A DNA stretch of 39,654 nucleotides from CAZBBB01 sp964490005. Lineage in GTDB: Bacteria; Planctomycetota; B15-G4. The notes under the pieces were generated by a model. That model worked only from the letters and a program-made list of their open reading frames with translations. It was not told the origin of the DNA and searched no databases. Positions 26,735-36,565 of this stretch are shown here, piece by piece (position 1 is the first letter of the stretch; each line of letters starts with the position of its first letter). The position numbers and the translations under genes are program-made. The DNA lies in NCBI GenBank assembly GCA_964490005.1, contig CAZBBB010000022.1:1-39654 (forward strand), given 5' to 3'.

Positions 26735-29700
26735 TCACGGCTCGGGCAGGGTCACGACGACGTCCCGGCCGTCGGCGCCGAGCACGAGGTCCTGCGCGTG
26801 GATCGGGTCGCCGCCCTCCGAGATCACTTCGAGGTGATATGGCCCGGGCGCGTAGGTGCCGACGACCCGCCGGCCGCCGAGCGCGGCGCCGCCCAGGATC
26901 TCGTCGAGGCTCGACAGGCCGGTGGGCAGCAGGCCGTCGGCGCCCGAGAGCCGCAACTGCAGCCGACCCGTCGCGCGGCCGTTGCCGTCGAGCAGCAGCC
27001 GCGTGCCCGGCCGCAGCGTGACGTCGAGCCGCGTCGTCTCGCCCTCGCGCACGAGCACGCCGGGCACGAGCGTGAGCGCGCGGCCGGCCCCGCCGAAGGC
27101 CAGCGTCCAGCCGCCGGGGGAGAGATCGTGCAGGGCCCAGCGTCCGCCCGCGTCGCTGCTGGCCTCCGAGAGCGTGCCGTTCCACGAGCCGTTGGCGCCC
27201 TTGGCCCAGGCCGAGACGCCCGAGAGCGGCGCGCCCGTCGGGTCGCGCAGCGTGCCCGCCGCGCCGCCCGCCGGCTGCAGCTCGACCTGCACCGAGAAAC
27301 CCGGCGAGCCGTCGACGACGCGCAGCTCTCCGACGCGCGTGACCGACCAGCCGGGCGTGCCCAGCTCCATCAGGTTGCGGCCGCCGGCCACGAGTTCGTA
27401 GTCGCCCGTCGGCAGGTGGCGGAAGCGGAAGTTGCCGGCCCCGTCGGTGAACTCCTCGCCCACGCGATTGCCGCTCGCGGCGAACAGCGCCGCGTCGGGG
27501 CGCGCGTCGTCGACGCGCTCGAGCACCACGCGCACGCCGGCCAGGCGCCGGCCGTCGCGTGCGCCCGACACCGTGCCGTGCAGCGTGCCGCCCGCGAGGC
27601 GCACGTCGTGCCGCTGCTCGGGCAGGCCGCCGATCACGATCGGGTCGAGCACCGGCGAGCCGGGGGCGTTGCCCGCGACGAAGCCGTCGTCGAGGACGAC
27701 GCACTGCAGCGCGTAGCGGCCCGCCTCGACGTTCTCCAGCTCGTAGTCGCCCGCTTCGCCCGAGGTGCCGAAGGCGATCTTCCCCCAGCCGCCCTCCTCG
27801 GGGATGAGCATGACCATCGCGCCGGCCACCGGCCCGTCCGGCGCCGCGACGGTGCCGTGCAGGCGCGTGCCGCCGGAGGCCTTGACGCGCAGGTCGACCT
27901 CGCGCTCCTCGTCCTCGCCCAGCTTCACGGTCGTGAAGACCATGTCCTTCATGAAGTCCATCGGCCCGCTGTCGGAGCCGAAGTTCATGGTGAAGTCCAT
28001 GCGCATGACGTTGTAGGTGTTGGGCGCGAGCCCCTCGATGCGGTAGCGGCCCTCGGCGTCGGTGCGCGCGCGCTTGAGCGAGGTGCCCAGCGCGTCGCTC
28101 GCCATGACCATCACGTCGGGGGCGGGTCGGCCCAGGCCGTCGAGCACGCGCCCGAAGATCACCGAGCCGGCCGGCAGGCGCAGCACGCCGAGGTCGCGCT
28201 GCTCGCCCGGCGCGAGCACGAGCGGCTCGAGCACGAGTTCGCGGAAGGCACGGTGCTGCACGCGCAGGCGCAGCTCGCCGCCGCCCAACCCGCCGAGGCG
28301 GAAGCGCCCCTGGGCGTCGCTCGTCGCGCCCTGCGTCGTGCCGGTCAGGCCCGCGCTCATCGTCTCGACCAGGCTGCCGCCGCCCGGTCCGACCTGCGCG
28401 CCTTCGACGGGCAGTCCGCTGCGCGCGGCGACGACGTGTCCGCTCACGGACGCCTCCGGCGGCAGCATCACGACCAGGCCGCGGCGGCCTTCGGCCCCGA
28501 CCTCGAGCCCGGGCAGCGTCGTCACGCCGAAGCCTTCGGCCATGACGGTCAGGTCCCACGCGCCGGGGCCGAGATCCCCGATCGTGAAGTCGCCCTCGTC
28601 GCGGTCGCGGAAGGCCACGCGCGGCTGCACGCTCTCGAAGCGCTCCTCCATGCCGAAGGGATCGGCGAGCGAGAACAGGCCGCCCGCCGGCGCGAGCGAG
28701 ACGGTGAAGGTCGGCACCGGCTCGCCGTCGCCGAGCGAGACGACGATGCCCGAGAGCGCGACCGTCGGCTCGAGCACGACGAGCAGGCCGGCGGTGCCCG
28801 CCTGCACGTCCTGCCGCGCCATCCGGTAGCCGCGCGCCGAGGCGCGCAGCTGGACCGAGCCCTCGTCGTAGCCCGACAGCCTGAACGAGCCGTCGGGCTG
28901 GACCGGCAGCTCGGGCCGCGACTCGCGGTCGAGGGCGGCCGCCATGTCGGTGAAGCTCGGCGGGCGGAAGGCCTGCACGACGGCGTGCGCGATCGGCGCG
29001 CCGGCGCCGTCGACGACGCGGCCCTCGATCGAGAGGCCGGCATCGGCGCGCAGCACGATGTCGGCGAGGTCGGCGCCCGAGGCGAGCGCGCGGCTGCCCG
29101 ACGAGACCGGCCGGTAGCCGGGCTCGGCCAGGCGCACCTCGTAGCTGCCGTCGGGCAGCCCCTGCACGCGGAAACGGCCTTCGGCGTCGGTGTGGTCGGC
29201 GGTCTGCAGCGTCTCGCCGTCCGCGAGCGTGTTCATGTTCGCGAGCGAGAGGTCGGTGCGGCGCACGGCCACCTTGGCCTGCCGGACGGGCGCGTCGTCG
29301 GCGTCGAGCACGCGGCCCGAGATCGTCCCGCCCGTGCGCAGCACGAGGTCGAGCTGCCGTCGCTCGCCGGGCTGCAGCGGCGGCAGGTCGACGTGCTCGG
29401 GGCGCAGCTCGCTCCGGTGGGCGGCGGCCACGCGCAGCGTGAGGGGAACGCCGGCCGGGATCCGCGGCAGCGTGAAGGCGCCCTGCGCGTCGGTGGGTAC
29501 GCGCGCGGTCTTCACCATGCTCGCGCCGGCGTCGAAGACCATCCACGGGTCGAAGCGGCTGGCGCCCTCGATCTCGGCGCCGGCGACCGGCGCGCCCGAG
29601 ACGTCGAGCACGCGGCCGCGCACCGAGGCGCCGCGCACGAGCGGCACGTCGACCTCGTCGTCGTCGCGGCCGACGCGCAGCGCGGGATGGACGTACAGGT

Positions 29701-30286
29701 GCTCGGCCTCCGTCGCGATCCACGCGCCGCCGACGGGCAGGTCGTGCATCTCGAAGCGCCCGTCGGCGCCGACCTCGGCGGTCGCGAGGCGCAGCAGGCG
29801 CTCGGGGCCCGGGCGCCAGGCGTCGGCGTTCGCGGGTTCGGCGCTGCCCGTCTGCGGCGGCGTCAGCGGCTGCAACTCCACCAGGCCGCCGCTCTCGCCG
29901 CCCTCGCCCATGAGTTCGCGCAGGCCGCGCACGTCGGGGCGCGGACGCCGGCCGCTCGCGACGAGCGCCAGGTCGGCCGGCAGCGCGCCGCCGTCGGCGA
30001 TCGTGACCCGGCCGCGCAGCGTGCGTCCGGCCCACGTCACGGCCCCGCTCTCGGCTCCGTCCGCGCCGACGTGCCCGGAGTGCAGCGCCGTCTCGGCGGC
30101 CGCGATGGGGCGCGGCAGGCCGCCCTCCGCCGTCGGCGACGCGGCGGGCGCTGTGGCGGCCCGCGACGCCTCCGGCGCGACGGGTTTCTCCGTCACCGCC
30201 TCGGGCGTCTCGAGCACATGCAGCACGAGCAGGGCCAGCGCCGTGAGCGCCGCGGCGACGAGCAGGGCAGGTCCCAATCGACGCAA
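26735..30286 (-). CDS. Large carboxypeptidase-regulatory-like repeat protein
   Basis: 1183 residues. An N-terminal membrane anchor or signal (about 4-25, LGPALLVAAALTALALLVLH) is followed by a Pro/Ala-rich spacer, then at least ten beta-sandwich units of the carboxypeptidase-regulatory (CarbD/DUF4480-like) type. Each carries patterns such as GxVxDxxGxPVxGAxV and TDAxGxFxxxxLPxGxY, as in SVRGRVLDVSGAPVAGAEI. No catalytic domain is apparent, so a structural or binding role at the cell surface is inferred. The start is TTG at 30286, backed by a clear GAGGAG (30295-30300). The divergent gene at 30343 encodes a related protein. Confidence 0.82.
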   Translation of the reverse strand: MRRLGPALLVAAALTALALLVLHVLETPEAVTEKPVAPEASRAATAPAASPTAEGGLPRPIAAAETALHSGHVGADGAESGAVTWAGRTLRGRVTIADGGALPADLALVASGRRPRPDVRGLRELMGEGGESGGLVELQPLTPPQTGSAEPANADAWRPGPERLLRLATAEVGADGRFEMHDLPVGGAWIATEAEHLYVHPALRVGRDDDEVDVPLVRGASVRGRVLDVSGAPVAGAEIEGASRFDPWMVFDAGASMVKTARVPTDAQGAFTLPRIPAGVPLTLRVAAAHRSELRPEHVDLPPLQPGERRQLDLVLRTGGTISGRVLDADDAPVRQAKVAVRRTDLSLANMNTLADGETLQTADHTDAEGRFRVQGLPDGSYEVRLAEPGYRPVSSGSRALASGADLADIVLRADAGLSIEGRVVDGAGAPIAHAVVQAFRPPSFTDMAAALDRESRPELPVQPDGSFRLSGYDEGSVQLRASARGYRMARQDVQAGTAGLLVVLEPTVALSGIVVSLGDGEPVPTFTVSLAPAGGLFSLADPFGMEERFESVQPRVAFRDRDEGDFTIGDLGPGAWDLTVMAEGFGVTTLPGLEVGAEGRRGLVVMLPPEASVSGHVVAARSGLPVEGAQVGPGGGSLVETMSAGLTGTTQGATSDAQGRFRLGGLGGGELRLRVQHRAFRELVLEPLVLAPGEQRDLGVLRLPAGSVIFGRVLDGLGRPAPDVMVMASDALGTSLKRARTDAEGRYRIEGLAPNTYNVMRMDFTMNFGSDSGPMDFMKDMVFTTVKLGEDEEREVDLRVKASGGTRLHGTVAAPDGPVAGAMVMLIPEEGGWGKIAFGTSGEAGDYELENVEAGRYALQCVVLDDGFVAGNAPGSPVLDPIVIGGLPEQRHDVRLAGGTLHGTVSGARDGRRLAGVRVVLERVDDARPDAALFAASGNRVGEEFTDGAGNFRFRHLPTGDYELVAGGRNLMELGTPGWSVTRVGELRVVDGSPGFSVQVELQPAGGAAGTLRDPTGAPLSGVSAWAKGANGSWNGTLSEASSDAGGRWALHDLSPGGWTLAFGGAGRALTLVPGVLVREGETTRLDVTLRPGTRLLLDGNGRATGRLQLRLSGADGLLPTGLSSLDEILGGAALGGRRVVGTYAPGPYHLEVISEGGDPIHAQDLVLGADGRDVVVTLPEP

Positions 30287-30294
30287 CGGCGTGT

Positions 30295-30300
30295 CTCCTC
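30295..30300 (-). promoter_or_regulatory. Shine-Dalgarno site supporting a TTG start
   Basis: Read on the minus strand, GAGGAG precedes TTG at 30286 by eight bases. No ATG or GTG gives a better start. Confidence 0.6.
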
Positions 30301-30342
30301 AGCCCGTAGACTGGCGCGCACACCCCGCCGCCCGGGACGACC

Positions 30343-33123
30343 ATGACTCGCACCACCTCGCTGCGCCTGCTGTACCTGCTGTTCCTGCCGGCCGCAGCGC
30401 TGCTGATTCTCGCACTCGCGCAGAGCGGGGGCGATGGCGATTCGATGGCCGGGGAGCAGGGCGCGCCGCGCACGGAGGCCGGCTCCGTCGCCGACTCGGC
30501 GCGCTTCGCGAACGAGAACGGCGCGCCCGTCGCGCCGCGGCCCATCGAAGGGCTCGAAGCGATCGAGCCGACGCCCGCGCCGCCCGACCTGGCGAGCGCG
30601 CTGCTCGCGCAACCCACCGGGCAGGTGAGCGGACGCGTGCTCGACGCCGCGCAGCGGCCCGTCGGCGGCGAGCCGGTGTACCTGCTGCGCCGCTCCGACC
30701 CCTGGCGCGCGGGATTGGCCGAGTCGCGCGAGCCGACCGCCGCCGAGCGCCTGGTGGCCGGCGTCGTCACCGGCGGCGACGGCGGCTTTGCGCTCCCGGC
30801 CAGCGCGGGCGCCGAGTACGAGCTGCTCGCGGGCGGCGGGCAGTGGCCGCGGCGCGCGCTGAGCGACGTGCAGGCCGGCGACACGCTGCAGATCGTGCTG
30901 CCCGAGAGTTTCGTGCTCGAAGGACAGGTCGTCGAGCGCGACAGCGGTCTGCCGCTCGGCGGCGTGCCCGTGCTGGCGCTCGCGCCCGACCGCGCGCTGC
31001 TCGCGACGACCGACGCCGAGGGCCGCTTCACGATGCAGCCGCTGCCCGAGACGGTCTGGGTCGTGGGGAGCTGGACGCCGGGCTCGGGCTACGGCCTGGT
31101 GACCGAGGTGCTGCCGGCGCTCGGGCCCGTCCGCGTCGAGTTGCCGCCGGGCCGCGAGATCGTCGGGCGCGTCGTCGACGGCGAGAGCGGCGAGAGCGTC
31201 ACGCCGACGTCGCTGCGCTTCCGCATCGACCTCGAGGCCGAGCTGCTCGGCGCAGATGCGCTGCCGGGCCTGCAGGTCGTGCACGACGAACTCGTCGCGA
31301 CCGAGGGCGGGAGCTTCCGCATCGCGAGCGGCCCGAGCACGGGCTTCACGCTCGAGGTCGAGGCCGAGGGCTACCTGCCCGAGCGTTACGACCGCTACGA
31401 GCAGCGCGAGCTGGGCGAGGACGACGAGATCGAGATCTCGCTGCGCAAGGTGCCGCCGGTCACCGGCCGCGTCGTCGTCGCCGACGGCGGGGCGCCGCTG
31501 GCCGACGCGACGCTGAGCCTGAGCGGCCCGCAGGGGCCGGTGGCGGAGGGCCAGAGCGGCGCCGACGGCGGCTTTTCGCTGCTGCCCGCGGCGTGGGACG
31601 GCCGCGGGCCGCTCTGGCTGCAGGCGACGGCCGGGGCGCTCGGCGCGCGCCTCAAGCTCGGCAAGAGCACCGAGGATCTGCTGCTGCAGCTCGTTCCGCA
31701 GGTCGAGCTGCTCGTGCGCGCCGAACTGGCCGGGGCGCCGCAGCCGCAGGCCGACGTGGGCGTGTCGTCGGCCGACGCGCTGCTCTCCGTCGCGCGCACG
31801 GGGCCCGACGGGACGGCGAGCATCGTCCATGCGCTCGCCGGTCCCGAGACGACGAGCCTGAGCGTCTCGGCGCGGCACGGCGCGCTGCAGAGCCTGCCCG
31901 TCGACGTGCCGCTCGCCGAGATCGTCGCCGGCCAGCCCGTCGTCGTCGCGCTCGACGGCGGCGAGTGGATGGCCGGCCAGGTCGTCGACATCTACGGGCG
32001 ACCGGTGCCCTCGGCGCTCGTGAGCGTGCGGCAGCGCACGGGCGAGGGCGCCAAGCAGCGCAGCCAGGCGCGTTGCGACGACGAGGGCCGCTTCCGCCTC
32101 GGGCCGCTCGTCGCCGGGCAGGGTTGGTCGCTCTACGTGCGCGCCGAGGAGTTCCGCGACCTCAACCTGCACGAGGTGTACGCGGGCGGCGACCCGCTGT
32201 GGCTCGAACTGCAGCCGGTCGTGCGCTGGGAGGGCGCGATCATGGACGTCGCCAGCGGCCAGCCGCGCAAGCGCTGGTCGGGGCAGTTGCGCGTGCAGGT
32301 CACGGAGGAGGGCCGCACCTTCATGAAGGGGGCGCGCGACCGCGTCCGGGACAAGCCGAACGTCCCCGGCGGCTTCTCCGTCGCGCTCTCCGACCCCGGG
32401 CGCTACGAGCTGCGCTTCCAGGCCGACGGCACGGTGCCCGTCACGGTGGGCCCGATCGACTTCGACGGGCGCACGCCGCCCAAGTGGACCGACGTGCGCC
32501 TGTTCCCGGCGGCGATGCTGGTCGTCGAAGTGCTCGACGGGCGCGGGCGGCCGGTGAGCGGTTACGAGGTCGCGGCGATCCCCTGGGAGCACGCCGCGCA
32601 GGCCGAGTTCCCCGCGGGCGAGGTGCGCAAGCAGGGTCGGACCGAGCGCACCGACGGCGCGGGCCTGGCGGAGTTCAACCTCGGCGAGGGCGGCGCGTTC
32701 CGCGTCGCGGGCGGGCCGAGCCTGTGGCTCGACGGCGCGATGCTCAACGTGGCGCCCGGGCCGGCCGTCCGGCGCTCGTACCACCTGCCGGCGACGGGCG
32801 ACCTCGAAGTCTCGCTCAGCGACGAGAACGGCCGGCCGCTCACCGGCGTGTACGTCGAGCTGCGCTCGCACCGCAACGAGAAGGGTTTCGACCTGACGCG
32901 CCGCCAGAGTCTGCGCGGCGAGGCCTCCACCGCGCTGTTCGAGTCGCTGCCGCCCGGCGACTACACGCTCACGCTGCGTCGGCGCAACTACACCACGCTG
33001 CGCAAGGACGTCGCGGTGCCGGCCAACGCCACGCGACGCGAGCAGATCGCCCTGCAGCCGCGCGCCAAGGAGCAGGCCCAGGCGGTCAACAACGCGCTCA
33101 AGCAGCTCGGCTACCTGCGCTGA
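30343..33123 (+). CDS. Large carboxypeptidase-regulatory-like repeat protein, divergent partner
   Basis: 926 residues. The N-terminal signal/anchor LRLLYLLFLPAAALLILAL is followed by an acidic low-complexity spacer and a series of beta-sandwich units of the same family as the neighbouring minus-strand protein. Examples are VSGRVLDAAQRPVGGEPV, TDAEGRFTMQPLP and RCDDEGRFRLGPL, and the last third contains LPPGDYTLTLRRRNYTTL. No catalytic site is apparent. It likely lies outside the cytoplasm, attached through the N-terminal helix. The two genes share a 56-base gap, so their promoters must overlap. Confidence 0.82.
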   Translation: MTRTTSLRLLYLLFLPAAALLILALAQSGGDGDSMAGEQGAPRTEAGSVADSARFANENGAPVAPRPIEGLEAIEPTPAPPDLASALLAQPTGQVSGRVLDAAQRPVGGEPVYLLRRSDPWRAGLAESREPTAAERLVAGVVTGGDGGFALPASAGAEYELLAGGGQWPRRALSDVQAGDTLQIVLPESFVLEGQVVERDSGLPLGGVPVLALAPDRALLATTDAEGRFTMQPLPETVWVVGSWTPGSGYGLVTEVLPALGPVRVELPPGREIVGRVVDGESGESVTPTSLRFRIDLEAELLGADALPGLQVVHDELVATEGGSFRIASGPSTGFTLEVEAEGYLPERYDRYEQRELGEDDEIEISLRKVPPVTGRVVVADGGAPLADATLSLSGPQGPVAEGQSGADGGFSLLPAAWDGRGPLWLQATAGALGARLKLGKSTEDLLLQLVPQVELLVRAELAGAPQPQADVGVSSADALLSVARTGPDGTASIVHALAGPETTSLSVSARHGALQSLPVDVPLAEIVAGQPVVVALDGGEWMAGQVVDIYGRPVPSALVSVRQRTGEGAKQRSQARCDDEGRFRLGPLVAGQGWSLYVRAEEFRDLNLHEVYAGGDPLWLELQPVVRWEGAIMDVASGQPRKRWSGQLRVQVTEEGRTFMKGARDRVRDKPNVPGGFSVALSDPGRYELRFQADGTVPVTVGPIDFDGRTPPKWTDVRLFPAAMLVVEVLDGRGRPVSGYEVAAIPWEHAAQAEFPAGEVRKQGRTERTDGAGLAEFNLGEGGAFRVAGGPSLWLDGAMLNVAPGPAVRRSYHLPATGDLEVSLSDENGRPLTGVYVELRSHRNEKGFDLTRRQSLRGEASTALFESLPPGDYTLTLRRRNYTTLRKDVAVPANATRREQIALQPRAKEQAQAVNNALKQLGYLR

Positions 33124-33153
33124 GCCGCGCCGCCCCCGCGGCGGGCGGGGGCC

Positions 33154-35568
33154 TCAGCGCGGCGGGAGCGTCACGCGCAGCACGCCGGGCCCGGCCACGG
33201 CGTGCTCGGTCCGCCGGCCGTCGGGCCAGGCGACGAGGAGCGCGGTCGGCGTGCGCGCGCCGAGGCCGAAGCGCACGCCGCGCTCGTGTCCCGAGAGGTA
33301 GCTGTCGCCGCGGCGCACGATCGCGTGCTGTTCGCTGCCGTCGGTGCAGCGCAGCGTGACGCGCGCGCCGACGGCCTCGCGAGACACGGCCGCGCCGTCG
33401 CCTTCGGGCAGCACGTGCACGTAGCGCCCGCCGCGCTCGTTGCGCAGCAGTTGCAGCGGGCCGTTGTTGTTGGTGATCGCCAGGTCGAGGTCGCCGTCGC
33501 CGTCGACGTCGGCCGCCGCCACCCCGCGCGAGGCCCAGGCCCGCGCGAAGGGTTCACCGGCCCGCTCGGGAGGGACGAGCTGCCAACGGGGCACGTCGCG
33601 ATGCGTGCGCAGCGAGCCGGGCACGGTCACGTTCTCGTACAGGTGGTCGGGCTGCGGCACGCAGCGCATCGTCGTTTCGTAGTCGGGGCTGGTGTAGCCG
33701 TTGGCGACGTACAGGTCGAGGTCGACGTCGCCGTCGAGATCGGCGAGCACGCAACCCCAGCCGACGAAGCCGACGCTGCTCTGCGCGAGGCCGGCGGGCA
33801 CGGCGATGTCCTCGAAGCGCGGCATGAAGCTGCGCGCGCTGGCGCGGTGCACGGCGTTGTTGCGGTACAGGCCGTTGGGTTCGAGCTGCCAGTAGGTGGC
33901 GAAGAGGTCCTCGTCGCCGTCCTCGTCGATGTCGCCCGCGGCCAGGCCCATGCCGCCGCGCGGGTCGTCGAGCCCGACGTGCAGCGCGATCTCGGCGAAG
34001 CGCGGCACGCCGTCCGTGCCGGGCCCGAGGTTGTGCCAGAGCACGTTGGGCGTCGTGTCGTTGGCGACGTACAGGTCGGGCCGGCCGTCGTCGTCGTGGT
34101 CGAACCACAGCGCGCCGAGGCCCTTGCCCGGCGCGCCCGAGAGCCCCGCGCGCGCCGTGATGTCCTCGAAGGTGCCGTCGCCGCGGTTGCGATACAGCAC
34201 GTCGTCCTGGCCGGGGAACACGTAGGGCAGCATCGCGATGGGGTCTTCGCGGCGCTGGCTGGGCCGCTCGCTCTCGGGCGGGATGAGCGACAGGTCGAAG
34301 CGCAGGTAGTTGGCGACGAACAGGTCGAGGTCGCCGTCGCCGTCGATGTCGGCCCACGCGACGCTCGCGCCCCAACCCGCGTCGCCCGTACCGGCGCTCT
34401 CGGTGATGTCGGTGAAGCGGCCCCCGTCGTTGCGCCACATGACGTTGGGGCCGTCGTTGGTGACGTAGAGGTCGGGGTCGCCGTCGTCGTCCCAGTCGGC
34501 GAAGGAGGCGCCCATGCCGGCCGCGCCGGTGCGCAGCAGCCCCTGCGCCTCGGTGACGTCGGTGAAGACGCCGCGGCCGTCGTTGAGCCACAGCCGACCG
34601 CTCTGCTCGGTGCCGCCCACGACATAGAGGTCGGGATCGCCGTCGCCGTCGACGTCGGCGAAGGCCGCGCCGGGGCCCATCGTGGGGCGGATGTCCCATT
34701 GGTCGGCGCCCTCGACGTGCGTGAACTGCAGGCCCGCCTGCGCGGTGATCTCGGTGAACCAGCCCTGCGGGCCCGCGCCCGTCGCGCCGGCGGCGCCGTC
34801 GCGCGCGCCGTCGTCGGCCTCGCCCTGCGCGCCCGGCAGCCGCTCGCCGAGGGCCGCGGCGCGCTGCGCGTCGAGCGCCAGCGTGCCGCCGTTGTTCAGC
34901 CAGGCCACCATGCGTCCGCCGACGCCGAGCAGGTCGACGTGGCCGTTGCCGTCGAGGTCGCCCGCGAGCAGCCGGCGCGCCTCGCCGCGCAGCAGAAGGC
35001 CGTCGGCGCCCGTCGCGCCCGCGACCTGCAGCAAGCCGCGCGCGCCGGCCAGCCCGAGGCCGATGCGCAGCCCGCGCCCCTCGAACCGCGCCTCGTCGGG
35101 CACGCCGTCGCCGTTCAGGTCGGCCTCGATGCGCGTGGCCGGGCCGGGCGCGTCGGCCGCGCCGTCGAGCTGCGCCGCGATCGTCGCGTCGGGCAGCGCG
35201 TCGCTGCGTTCGTGCCAACTGCCGATGCCGGAGTACTCGAGCCGCACCGTCGTCTCGCCGCGTCGTGCCCACGCGTCGAGGCCCTGCGCCACGAGCCGTT
35301 GCACCGGCGCCAGCCGGTCGAGCGCGGTGCCGGGCGTCTCGTCGTGCCAGCCCCGCTCGTCGCGGCGCAGATACGCCAGGCGCTCGCTCGTCGCGACGAG
35401 CAGGTCGAGATCGCCGTCGCCGTCGGGGTCGAGCGCCGCGACGTCGAGCACCTCGGCGCCGTCGTGGCCCACCGGCACGGGTCGCGGCACGAAGGCCAGC
35501 GGCGGCGGCCCGCCGCAGCCGCCGAGGGCGAGGGCCAGCAGGGCGGCGAGCGCGGCGCGCGAGGGCAT
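33154..35568 (-). CDS. ASPIC/UnbV-type FG-GAP lipoprotein (CRTAC1-like)
   Basis: 804 residues. The lipoprotein signal peptide MPSRAALAALLALALGGCGG puts the lipidated Cys at 18. Many FG-GAP/VCBS calcium-binding loops follow (DPDGDGDLDLLVA, DVDGDGDPDLYVV, DWDDDGDPDLYVTN). The C-terminal ASPIC/UnbV domain is at about 700-800, with VGARVTLRCTDGS and RRGDSYLSGHERGVRFGLG. The domain set is that of bacterial CRTAC1-like proteins, whose biochemical role is unknown. It is the second gene of a minus-strand pair with the methyltransferase, across a 68-base gap. Confidence 0.9.
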   Translation of the reverse strand: MPSRAALAALLALALGGCGGPPPLAFVPRPVPVGHDGAEVLDVAALDPDGDGDLDLLVATSERLAYLRRDERGWHDETPGTALDRLAPVQRLVAQGLDAWARRGETTVRLEYSGIGSWHERSDALPDATIAAQLDGAADAPGPATRIEADLNGDGVPDEARFEGRGLRIGLGLAGARGLLQVAGATGADGLLLRGEARRLLAGDLDGNGHVDLLGVGGRMVAWLNNGGTLALDAQRAAALGERLPGAQGEADDGARDGAAGATGAGPQGWFTEITAQAGLQFTHVEGADQWDIRPTMGPGAAFADVDGDGDPDLYVVGGTEQSGRLWLNDGRGVFTDVTEAQGLLRTGAAGMGASFADWDDDGDPDLYVTNDGPNVMWRNDGGRFTDITESAGTGDAGWGASVAWADIDGDGDLDLFVANYLRFDLSLIPPESERPSQRREDPIAMLPYVFPGQDDVLYRNRGDGTFEDITARAGLSGAPGKGLGALWFDHDDDGRPDLYVANDTTPNVLWHNLGPGTDGVPRFAEIALHVGLDDPRGGMGLAAGDIDEDGDEDLFATYWQLEPNGLYRNNAVHRASARSFMPRFEDIAVPAGLAQSSVGFVGWGCVLADLDGDVDLDLYVANGYTSPDYETTMRCVPQPDHLYENVTVPGSLRTHRDVPRWQLVPPERAGEPFARAWASRGVAAADVDGDGDLDLAITNNNGPLQLLRNERGGRYVHVLPEGDGAAVSREAVGARVTLRCTDGSEQHAIVRRGDSYLSGHERGVRFGLGARTPTALLVAWPDGRRTEHAVAGPGVLRVTLPPR

Positions 35569-35636
35569 GCGCGCATCGAAACGTCGCGGGGGCCCCGGCG
35601 CAAGACCGGCGGCGCACATCGCGGTGCGGCGCCCGC

Positions 35637-36449
35637 TCAGCCCGCCGCCTTGCGGGCGACGACGGCGTAGCCGAGGCAGGCGTCGCGGTCGTCGCTGAAG
35701 CGCTCGCACAGCACGAAGCCGAGCTGCGCGAGCGCGACGAAGGGCAGCACCAGCGGCGCGCGCCAGCGCGACAGCGAGACGGCGCCGTCGCGGTGGCGGC
35801 TGCGCGCGGCGAAGCTGCGCAGCAGCCACTGCGCGAGGAGATTGCCCGCGGCGCTGGCGTAGTTGCCGCGCGGCGTGATCGACTCGATCGCCAGCCCGTG
35901 CCGGCCCAGCAGCGCGGACAGTCCCGCCGGCGTCCAGCGCGTGTAGTCGTGCGGCAGCGCGTGCAGCGGCGCGATGAAGGGCACGGTCAGCAGCAGCCGG
36001 CCGCCGGGCGCGAGCACGCGCGCAACCTCGGCCACACAGGCGTCGGGATGCGCGAGGTGCTCGAGCACCTCGATCATCAGGCCCGTGTCGAAGCGCCCGC
36101 TCGCGAAGGGCAGCCGCGAGCCGTCGCCCCAGACGTCGACGGCGCCCTGCAGGAAGTGGCTGCGCTCGGCCGTGATCCCGGGCGAGAGGTTCTCGCAGGA
36201 AGGCGGGTATTCCAGCCCGACGTAGCGCGCGACGTGCGGCGCGAACAGCGCGCCGTAGGGCCGCTCGCCCACGCCGACGTCGAGCATCCAGCCGCGCGCC
36301 TGCGGCGCGAGCCCGGCGATCGAACGGCGGATGTGCCGCGTGTCGATCCAGTAGGGGCTGAAGGGCGAGCGCCGATAGAGCGCCGCGAGCCGCGCCCGCA
36401 GCGGGGCGCGACTGCGTTCGAGGGTCGGCGCCGTGGCGGCGGGCGGCAT
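35637..36449 (-). CDS. Class I SAM-dependent methyltransferase, small family
   Basis: 270 residues. Motif I is WMLDVGVGERPYGALFAPH, followed by FDTGLMIEVLEHLAHPDACV and LAPGGRLLLTVPFIAPLHAL. This Methyltransf_11-type enzyme has a C-terminal hydrophobic stretch (PLVLPFVALAQLGFVL), suggesting membrane contact or a lipid- or glycan-related substrate. It points away from the NnrE gene across a 116-base gap that shows no obvious element. Substrate not identified. Confidence 0.8.
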   Translation of the reverse strand: MPPAATAPTLERSRAPLRARLAALYRRSPFSPYWIDTRHIRRSIAGLAPQARGWMLDVGVGERPYGALFAPHVARYVGLEYPPSCENLSPGITAERSHFLQGAVDVWGDGSRLPFASGRFDTGLMIEVLEHLAHPDACVAEVARVLAPGGRLLLTVPFIAPLHALPHDYTRWTPAGLSALLGRHGLAIESITPRGNYASAAGNLLAQWLLRSFAARSRHRDGAVSLSRWRAPLVLPFVALAQLGFVLCERFSDDRDACLGYAVVARKAAG

Positions 36450-36565
36450 CCCGGCCAGTGTAGGAAAGCGCCGCGCCCGGACCTCCTCGGCGCTCGCGGC
36501 CGCACGCCGCGCCGCCCGGGGCCAAGGGCTGGCGCGCCGGGCCGCCGCTCGCCGACAGTGGCGGC

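Noticed and set aside
26054..30346. Plus-strand open frame of 1430 codons across gcvT's upstream region and the large repeat protein
   Set aside because: It is antisense to two well-supported genes and is low-complexity H/R/A/V-rich sequence with no recognisable motif.
29190..33359. Plus-strand frame of 1389 codons overlapping the repeat protein at 30343
   Set aside because: It is a shadow of the in-frame repeat protein. The 30343 frame has a signal peptide and repeating beta units, and this one is only R/A/G-rich.
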